39,606 nt of DNA from positions 1 through 39,606 of the forward strand of contig CALHCP010000144.1 of NCBI GenBank assembly GCA_937936705.1, given 5' to 3'. Of the stretch, positions 34,535 to 39,606 are shown piece by piece. Under the pieces are notes generated by a model. That model did not search any database, was not told the DNA's origin, and was given only the letters and a program-made list of their open reading frames with translations. The position numbers and the translations under genes are program-made. The first letter of the stretch is position 1. Each line of letters begins with the position of its first letter. This DNA is from an uncultured cyanobacterium (GTDB lineage: Bacteria > Cyanobacteriota > Cyanobacteriia > Gloeomargaritales > Gloeomargaritaceae).

Positions 34535-35080
34535 ATGAACGGAAATTCCACTCTGGCACCAGCCTCGCATCACCCGCCTGCCCCAACCCTGGGGCTGCCC
34601 CGGATTGGGCGTTTGCAGGTCTATACCGCTCCCCAACGTACCTTTTTTGCCGAGGTGATGGCGTTGGCGATGCGCAGTGCCGGGCATGGTCAAAATGTCT
34701 TGATTGTGCAATTTCTCAAAGGAGGGATTGGCCAAGGACCACGCCATCCCGTGAAACTGATGCAACGTTTGGACTGGATTCGTTGCTCCATTCCCCGTTG
34801 TATTGACACCCCGGATGTCGAAGAAGAAGAAGCGCAAGCCGTGAATCAACTCTGGCAAACCACCCAAACGCTGGTACTCGGTGGCCACTATCAATTGGTT
34901 GTCTTAGATGAACTCATTTTAGCGATTCATCTCGGCTTGTTGGGGTTGATTGATGTGGTCAGTTTTCTCCAACAACGCCCGCCCATGATGGACTTAATCA
35001 TCACCGGCACTACCCTACCCGAAGAAATTCTCGTCCTGGCCGACCAAATCACCGAATGGCGCCGTCCCGAACCGAGTTAA
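34535..35080 (+). CDS. CobO/BtuR-like P-loop-fold protein lacking the Walker A motif
   Basis: About 181 residues aligning with ATP:cob(I)alamin adenosyltransferase of the CobO/BtuR type: GRLQVYT, then MALAMRSAGHGQNVLIVQFLKGG, LDWIRC, QLVVLDELILAIHLGLL, PPMMDLIITGT and LADQITEWR. The normal P-loop after VYT (GDGKGKT) reads APQRTFF (residues 32-38), so Gly, Lys and Thr of Walker A are gone. The same change is found, as far as I recall, in a cyanobacterial family annotated only as P-loop NTPase. Function is therefore uncertain; cobalamin adenosylation is unlikely by the usual mechanism. ATG 34535 is provisional. Confidence 0.75.
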   Translation: MNGNSTLAPASHHPPAPTLGLPRIGRLQVYTAPQRTFFAEVMALAMRSAGHGQNVLIVQFLKGGIGQGPRHPVKLMQRLDWIRCSIPRCIDTPDVEEEEAQAVNQLWQTTQTLVLGGHYQLVVLDELILAIHLGLLGLIDVVSFLQQRPPMMDLIITGTTLPEEILVLADQITEWRRPEPS

Positions 35081-35089
35081 TCCTGATTC

Positions 35090-35200
35090 AGGCACCTCTA
35101 TAGCAATATGACCTGATTGGCGAACAAAGTTTTACAGAACCAAAGTGGGGGCTATACACCTGCGACCTCTATTCTAAACTCAATTAGGACCGCTATAGCC
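35090..35200. repeat. Dispersed repeat element, arm type A, degenerate core
   Basis: It starts GGCACCTCTATAGCAATATG, has the type A arm (GCGAACAAAGTTTTACAG) and a core that has lost pairing (GGGGGCTATACACCTGCG). It ends near CCTCTATTCTAAACTC. Confidence 0.7.
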
Positions 35201-35251
35201 GTATCAATTCGTATTAGGAGGCTCAAACGCCGCCCCGTTTGGGTTTTGACT

Positions 35252-35276
35252 CCCCTCTCCTGTTCTGGGAGAGGGG
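35252..35276. repeat. REP-like palindrome CCCCTCTCC/GGAGAGGGG
   Basis: A perfect 9-bp stem (35252-35260 with 35268-35276) and a 7-base loop, followed by GCAGGGGTGAGGGCA. Very similar palindromes are scattered through many cyanobacterial genomes. It is different from the ACCTCTAT family. Confidence 0.7.
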
Positions 35277-35356
35277 CAGGGGTGAGGGCAAAAGAGTTCT
35301 CACCTCTACCTGTAGGGCTATCTATAAGATTAGAAATTCTTTACCTGCGTCATAGC

Positions 35357-35456
35357 ATATAGCAATCTAACCTGATTTGAGAACAAAGATTTTGCAGAAC
35401 CCAAGTCGGGGGCTGCGCCCCTGCGGCCGCTCATTCTGAATAAATAGAGGTTTCCA
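35357..35456. repeat. Dispersed repeat element, arm type A, complete
   Basis: A good full copy: TAGCAATCTAACCTGATT, GAACAAAGATTTTGCAG, the intact core GGGGGCTGCGCCCCTGCG and the end ATTCTGAATAAATAGAGGTT. It is the reverse orientation of the units in the 21-kb tandem array. Confidence 0.8.
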
Positions 35457-35612
35457 GACTGCTATAGAGCATTCTGCATTGATGCGGATTATCCGGCTAA
35501 AGCCGCCATCATCGCTTTCCGGGTCGGAGTCTTGTAAATCCCGGCAACCTAAGATAACATAACAAAAAAATAAAGTTTCATTTTTTCAGATTAGATTGTA
35601 AAAAAATCAGTG

Positions 35613-35690
35613 TTTACAAAGCGTTTACAAAGCGTTTACAAGTGTCGGGTGGAGTGTGGGGTGGTCGGTTGCCATGTTGGTCGTTATAGT
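35613..35690 (+). promoter_or_regulatory. Triple TTTACAAA operator and -10 upstream of the sensor kinase
   Basis: TTTACAAA occurs at 35613, 35624 and 35635 (the last as TTTACAAG), exactly 11 bp apart with GCG between copies. This spacing of one helical turn is typical of OmpR/PhoB-type regulators; cyanobacterial Pho boxes use three 8-bp repeats with 3-bp gaps. TATAGT (35685-35690) is a good -10 with no -35 at the right distance. This fits a promoter activated from about 43-72 bp upstream of the -10. Confidence 0.6.
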
Positions 35691-35726
35691 AACTGTTTCA
35701 ATCGTTTCGATCAGAACCGGTAGGCC

Positions 35727-37964
35727 ATGATGTTTACATCCCCGGAGAGTCAGGTGGTCAACGGTTTGTCGCAGGGTTTGTTGATGAGTGTTCTGAACAG
35801 CCTGGGGGAGGGGGTGATTGTCACCGATGGGGAGGGTCGGGTGGTGGCGATGAACCGGATGGCTGTGCAGTTGACGGGTTTCACCCTGGAAATGGTAAAG
35901 GGCAAGCCATTACCCCAAGTGCTGTGTTTGTCCCATCCCCGGCAGACCAATCTGTTAGCGGAATTGATGCAACGGGTGTGCCAGGAGGGGGTGAGTACGG
36001 GGCTGCCGCGGGATACCCGTTTGGTGCGCCCGGACGGCGGATTGGATTATCTGTCGGCCACCTTGGCGCCCTTGGGCGGGGAACAGCCGGGGTTGGTGGT
36101 GACTTTTCGGGAGATCAATCGCCATCGTCAGTTGGAGGATTCTCTACGGGAGCAGGCGCAACGGGAGCAACTGGTGCGGCAGGTGGCCAGTCGCATCCAT
36201 CGGTCTTTGGAATTGGGCACCATTTTACAAACCGCGGTGACGGAAATCCGGCTCTATTTGCAGGTGGCACAGGTGTTCGTCTGTCGGTTTGGGCGGGAGA
36301 GCTGGGGGGAGGTGGTGCATGAATCGGTCGCGGCCACCAACCCTGCCCTACTGGGACAACGGTGGCAGTTCGAGGGGGGGGGCGACATCCAAACCCTGCG
36401 CCAGGGGCAGGTGGTGGCGATTGCCGATATGGAACAATGTCCCTGGGATACGGAGTGGTTGCGCCAGTTGCGCCAGTTGCAGGTTGGGGCAGTGTTGAGC
36501 ACGCCGATTTTTCAGGGGGAGCAGTTGTGGGGGATGTTGGTGGTGGCCGATGGTCTGCGGGGGAGGGCGTGGCTACCGGGGGAACAGCAGTTGGTGGAGC
36601 AGTTGGCGTTGCAGTTGGGGATTGCCATTGACCAGGCGCAGTTGGTGCAACAGTTACGCAGCCTCAACAGCACTTTAGAAATGCAGGTGGCGGAACGCAC
36701 GGCGGAGCTGCGGCAGGCATTGAATGCGGCGCAGGTTCTCCATACGGTGACGGAGCAGGTGCGGCGCAGTTTGGATGAGGGGCAAATTTTTCGGACGGCT
36801 CTGGATTGTCTGGGGCAAACTCTGGGAGCCGACTACTGCTGGGTGGCTCTGTACGACGAGGCGAAAATCCAGGCCATAATCGCCTATGAGTATTTATCGA
36901 ACAGCCATCAGGCCAGCACCGTCGGCACCCGCATTGAACTAAGTCATTACCGGGAACTGTACCATCGGCTTTTGGACGGGGAGGTGTGGCATTACCCGCC
37001 GGTGGAACTGCTGCCTCCGGTTTATGCCCAGTTTCAGGTAGTCGAGGGACAGATGATGTTGGCTCCGATTATGGATGACCAGGGGGTAATCGGGGAATTG
37101 GGGGTGGCTCTTGCTCAGCGGCAACAGGGGGTGGCGCTGGATTTGGTGCCCCAGGTGGCGAACCAGTGTGCCATTGCCATCCGCCAAGCGCGTTTGTACC
37201 AGCAGTCCCAGGCGCAGGTGCTGGAATTGGAACGCTTGCACCGGCTCAAGGATGATTTTTTGAGTACCGTGTCCCACGAACTGCGAACCCCCCTTTCCAA
37301 TATGAAATTAGCCTTAAAAATGTTGGGGTTGTCGTTGCGTAAGGGGAATCTCAATGCAGCCAAGTCGGCTAAAGTACTGCAATATCTGGACATCTTGGAG
37401 CAGGAGTACCAGCGGGAAGTCCAACTGATCCAGGATTTGCTGCATTTACGGGAGCTGGATACGGCTCAACAGCCTTTACCCCAGGTGACGTTAGACTTAC
37501 AACAGTGGGTGCCGGGGCTGGTCAGTCGTTTTCAGCACCAGGCCGAACAACAGGGATTGCACCTCACCTACACCCTCGACCCGGAGTTGCCCCAGATTAC
37601 CGTTCATCTGTTTAGCATTGAGCGGGTCGTCACCGAATTGCTCACCAACGCCCTGAAATATACGCCCAGCGGCGGCGCGGTCAGCCTCAGCATCCGCAAA
37701 CTGCCCCAACACTGGCAACTTGAAGTCACCAATACCGGTGTGGAGATTCCCCCGGCGGAATTAAGGTTAATTTTTGAGCGGTTTTACCGCGTGCCCCGCA
37801 CCGACCCCTGGCAACACGGGGGGATGGGGTTGGGATTAGCCTTGGTGCAGCGGCTGGTGGCGCATTTGGGCGGTACTATTAGTGCCGACAGCGGCCAAGG
37901 TCAGACCCAATTTCGGGTGACCTTGCCCCTCAACGGCGGGAATAATTCCCTGCTGGTGGGATGA
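35727..37964 (+). CDS. PAS-GAF-GAF sensor histidine kinase (soluble)
   Basis: 745 residues without a transmembrane segment. A PAS domain (about 17-130) is followed by GAF (about 150-310), a short coiled coil (AERTAELRQ), a second GAF (about 345-490), HisKA with His517 (FLSTVSHELRTPLSN) and an ATPase domain with ELLTNALKYTPSGG. The G1 box, normally DxGxG, reads NTGVEIPP and the G2 box GGMGLGLALV is intact. This variant recurs in cyanobacterial kinases. No receiver domain or adjacent response regulator gene is present. ATG 35727 and ATG 35730 are both possible. Confidence 0.92.
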   Translation: MMFTSPESQVVNGLSQGLLMSVLNSLGEGVIVTDGEGRVVAMNRMAVQLTGFTLEMVKGKPLPQVLCLSHPRQTNLLAELMQRVCQEGVSTGLPRDTRLVRPDGGLDYLSATLAPLGGEQPGLVVTFREINRHRQLEDSLREQAQREQLVRQVASRIHRSLELGTILQTAVTEIRLYLQVAQVFVCRFGRESWGEVVHESVAATNPALLGQRWQFEGGGDIQTLRQGQVVAIADMEQCPWDTEWLRQLRQLQVGAVLSTPIFQGEQLWGMLVVADGLRGRAWLPGEQQLVEQLALQLGIAIDQAQLVQQLRSLNSTLEMQVAERTAELRQALNAAQVLHTVTEQVRRSLDEGQIFRTALDCLGQTLGADYCWVALYDEAKIQAIIAYEYLSNSHQASTVGTRIELSHYRELYHRLLDGEVWHYPPVELLPPVYAQFQVVEGQMMLAPIMDDQGVIGELGVALAQRQQGVALDLVPQVANQCAIAIRQARLYQQSQAQVLELERLHRLKDDFLSTVSHELRTPLSNMKLALKMLGLSLRKGNLNAAKSAKVLQYLDILEQEYQREVQLIQDLLHLRELDTAQQPLPQVTLDLQQWVPGLVSRFQHQAEQQGLHLTYTLDPELPQITVHLFSIERVVTELLTNALKYTPSGGAVSLSIRKLPQHWQLEVTNTGVEIPPAELRLIFERFYRVPRTDPWQHGGMGLGLALVQRLVAHLGGTISADSGQGQTQFRVTLPLNGGNNSLLVG

Positions 37965-38037
37965 ACTTGGGAAACTATGGATTAAAATCAAGAGATATAG
38001 TTTAGTTAGCTTTTCGCACCTGAGCAATTGCTGGATT

Positions 38038-38409
38038 ATGTCCCAACCCACCCAACCCGATTCTCCGACTTCAGTGCAAGTGCATCGGCTCCGGTTGGTA
38101 CATGTGCGTACCGGTACTGTTGTCCAGATTCCGTGTCATCAAAGTGTCTTGCTAGTGGGTAAGCCCAATGACCATCTCCCCCCGGATATTAATGTGGCGG
38201 GGTTTCCCGATGCCGATATTGTGTCCCGGATTCACGCCCGTTTAGTGGTGCAGGGCGAACAGGTGGCAATTGAGGATATGGGCAGTACCAACGGTACCTA
38301 TGTGAACGGACAACGACTCCGCCCCGGTGAACGTTGCCCCTTGCACACGGGAGATTGGCTTGCGCTAGGGAAAGAAGACAAGGTAACCTTTTTGCTACAG
38401 CAGGATTAA
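38038..38409 (+). CDS. FHA-domain protein
   Basis: 123 residues, nearly all one forkhead-associated domain: VLLVGKPNDH where the usual Gly-Arg stands, VSRIHARLV, IEDMGSTNGTYVNGQRL and LGKEDKVTFL. FHA domains bind phosphothreonine. Its stop is 8 bp before the PP2C-type phosphatase gene, so the pair likely works on the same phosphoprotein pathway. The ATG at 38038 starts MSQPTQPDSPT. Confidence 0.92.
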   Translation: MSQPTQPDSPTSVQVHRLRLVHVRTGTVVQIPCHQSVLLVGKPNDHLPPDINVAGFPDADIVSRIHARLVVQGEQVAIEDMGSTNGTYVNGQRLRPGERCPLHTGDWLALGKEDKVTFLLQQD

Positions 38410-38417
38410 GTACCCTT

Positions 38418-39296
38418 ATGGAAACGGCTCCCCCGATGTCGAATATCCTACCCACCCAAGCCCCACTCCGGCTCGTCAACTTAGAAGCGGCAGGGTTGAC
38501 CGATGTGGGGAGTCAACGGGAGTATAACCAGGATTATTTCTATGCCCATACGGTGATGCATCGCCGCCTCAGCCCCGAGGGAGAATTGGTGCAGGGCAAG
38601 GGTCTGTATGTGTTGTGTGACGGCATGGGCGGTCATGCGGGCGGGGATGAGGCCAGCCAGTTGGCGACCCACAAGCTGGCGACGTACCTCCTAGAGCACT
38701 GGACTGAGGGAGAGTTGCCGCCGCCGGAGGTGATCCAAGCGGGGGTGGGGGTGGCAAACCAGGCCATTTATCTGCGCAATGAAGAAGAGTACCGCCGGGG
38801 CAAGGGGCGGATGGGCACTACCCTGGTGGTGGCGCTGGTGCAGGACAATCAGGTGGCGGTTACCCACGTGGGCGACAGCCGCATTTACCGGATTACCCAA
38901 TCGGAGGGGTTAAAGCAAATCACCTTGGATCACGAGGTGGGTCAGTGGGAGATTCAACGGGGAACCGACCCGACGATTGCCTACAGCCGTCCCGATGCCT
39001 ACCAACTCACCCAAGCCCTCGGCCCGCGGCACGAACAAACCCTGGAACTGGATGTGCATTATTTCACGGTGGCGGAGGATACGATATTACTGCTGTGTTC
39101 CGACGGTCTCTCGGATAATGGATTGGTCGAAAGCCACTGGCAGCAATACATCCGGCCTCTCCTATTGCCCCAAACGGGGTTGATTCACCTGCAAGCGGCT
39201 ACCCGACAGTTGATTGATTTGGCGAATCAACTCAACGGTCACGACAATATCACGGCGGTTTTGGTGAAGATCCAAATTCATCAGCCCCGTCTCTAG
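38418..39296 (+). CDS. PP2C-type serine/threonine phosphatase
   Basis: The start at 38418 (METAPPMSNIL) avoids overlapping the FHA gene. 292 residues with the metal-dependent phosphatase motifs: REYNQDYFY, VLCDGMGGHAGGDEAS, MGTTLVVALV, THVGDSRIYRI, LLLCSDGLSDN and GHDNITAVLV. The Asp residues in CDGMGG, SDGL and GHDN are the expected Mn/Mg ligands. It removes phosphate from Ser/Thr and is probably co-expressed with the FHA protein. A repeat-rich end follows. Confidence 0.93.
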   Translation: METAPPMSNILPTQAPLRLVNLEAAGLTDVGSQREYNQDYFYAHTVMHRRLSPEGELVQGKGLYVLCDGMGGHAGGDEASQLATHKLATYLLEHWTEGELPPPEVIQAGVGVANQAIYLRNEEEYRRGKGRMGTTLVVALVQDNQVAVTHVGDSRIYRITQSEGLKQITLDHEVGQWEIQRGTDPTIAYSRPDAYQLTQALGPRHEQTLELDVHYFTVAEDTILLLCSDGLSDNGLVESHWQQYIRPLLLPQTGLIHLQAATRQLIDLANQLNGHDNITAVLVKIQIHQPRL

Positions 39297-39379
39297 CCGG
39301 TGGCTGAGAGTGAATGGCTTAGAGTAAAGTGGTTAAGGGAACCATTTATTTATTTTTATTATTAATTTATTAATTGGGC
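39297..39379. other. AT-rich spacer after the phosphatase gene
   Basis: An AT-rich run (ATTTATTTATTTTTATTATT-like) without a gene. No strong terminator hairpin was seen. Confidence 0.3.
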
Positions 39380-39602
39380 ACAAGCGGTCGCCGGGGCGCA
39401 GCCCCCGCTTCGGTTCTCCACAATCTGGGCGTTCTGGCCAGAGAAGTTCCGCTTGATTTCTATAAATAAACATAAGGGAACCTCTATTATAAATTACGGA
39501 ACAGCGGTCGCCGGGGCGCAGCCCCCGTTCGGGTTCTCCATCAACTCGGTATGCCGGCGAGATGATTTTCTGGTGGTTCCCATAAATAGAGGTACCCTAA
39601 AG
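39380..39602. repeat. Two repeat copies with arm types B and C in reverse orientation
   Basis: Copy one (about 39380-39490): GGTCGCCGGGGCGCAGCC core, then an arm with GTTCTGGCCAGAGAAG, ending GGGAACCTCTATT. Copy two (about 39476-39602): the same core at 39504-39525, then an arm with CTCGGTATGCCGGCGAG, ending ATAAATAGAGGTACCCT. They share the ACCTCTAT at 39480-39487. Confidence 0.82.
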
Positions 39603-39606
39603 TTAA

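Noticed and set aside
34470-34586. N-terminal extension of the double ABC ATPase
   Set aside because: It is antisense to the start of the CobO-like gene and does not resemble an ABC N terminus.
35613-35642. CRISPR-like or HLR1 reading of the TTTACAAA triplet
   Set aside because: The repeats are only 8 bp with 3-bp gaps, so they are not CRISPR; the 11-bp period does not fit the strict HLR1 spacing.

Overview
The window is chromosomal DNA from a cyanobacterium. It carries geranylgeranyl reductase for chlorophyll and phytol synthesis (chlP), a one-helix high-light-inducible protein (Hli), a CPP1-like J-domain-related membrane protein, a LabA-type NYN protein, a DUF3536-type GH57 enzyme, large PAS/GAF hybrid histidine kinases and Uma2 and CHAT proteins. 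This is a typical cyanobacterial set. Moderate-to-high GC, compact operons and no heterocyst genes fit a unicellular lineage. A Gloeomargarita-like or thermophilic Synechococcus-like host is possible, but I cannot fix the genus.

Layout. 1-4.8 kb: a plus-strand operon of exported proteins (Pro-rich lipoprotein, degenerate trypsin-like protein, intact trypsin-like protease, peptide-type ABC binding lipoprotein). 4.9-6.3 kb: ffh on the minus strand. 6.6-9.8 kb: ctaCDE, an A2-type cytochrome c oxidase. 10.1 kb: an hli gene with an HLR1-like (RpaB-type) promoter. 10.3-10.8 kb: an unexplained, strongly structured segment ending in a Shine-Dalgarno and a 7-codon stub ORF, possibly a HEARO/omega-RNA relic. 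10.8-13.7 kb (minus): coiled-coil membrane protein, EcfT/CbiQ-type permease, PabB-like enzyme. 13.8-20.9 kb (plus): CHASE3 hybrid kinase, rimM, CHAT protein, labA-like, ddl, with ATGA overlaps. 21.4-26.5 kb: CPP1-like, GH57, aldo/keto reductase, Uma2. 26.8-31.4 kb: cobD-like, chlP, adh, proB. 31.7-35.1 kb: small Cys protein, coiled-coil protein, fused two-ATPase peptide ABC protein, CobO/BtuR-like protein without a P-loop. 35.7-39.3 kb: PAS-GAF-GAF kinase, FHA protein, PP2C phosphatase.

Nearly every larger intergenic gap holds one or more copies of a short (about 100-120 bp) GC-hairpin repeat. It has a GGGGCGCAGCCCC-type core and ACCTCTAT/ATAGAGGT ends, occurs in both orientations, and forms a 97-bp tandem array near 21 kb. 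It looks like a MITE- or REP-like family with interchangeable arms. I saw no tRNA, rRNA, CRISPR array or intact transposase.

The most interesting points are the structured segment near 10.6 kb, the variable-arm repeat family, the active/inactive protease pair, a triple TTTACAAA operator upstream of a kinase, and several proteins that have lost signature residues (CobO-like P-loop, Uma2 Lys, CBCR-like GAF Cys-His).
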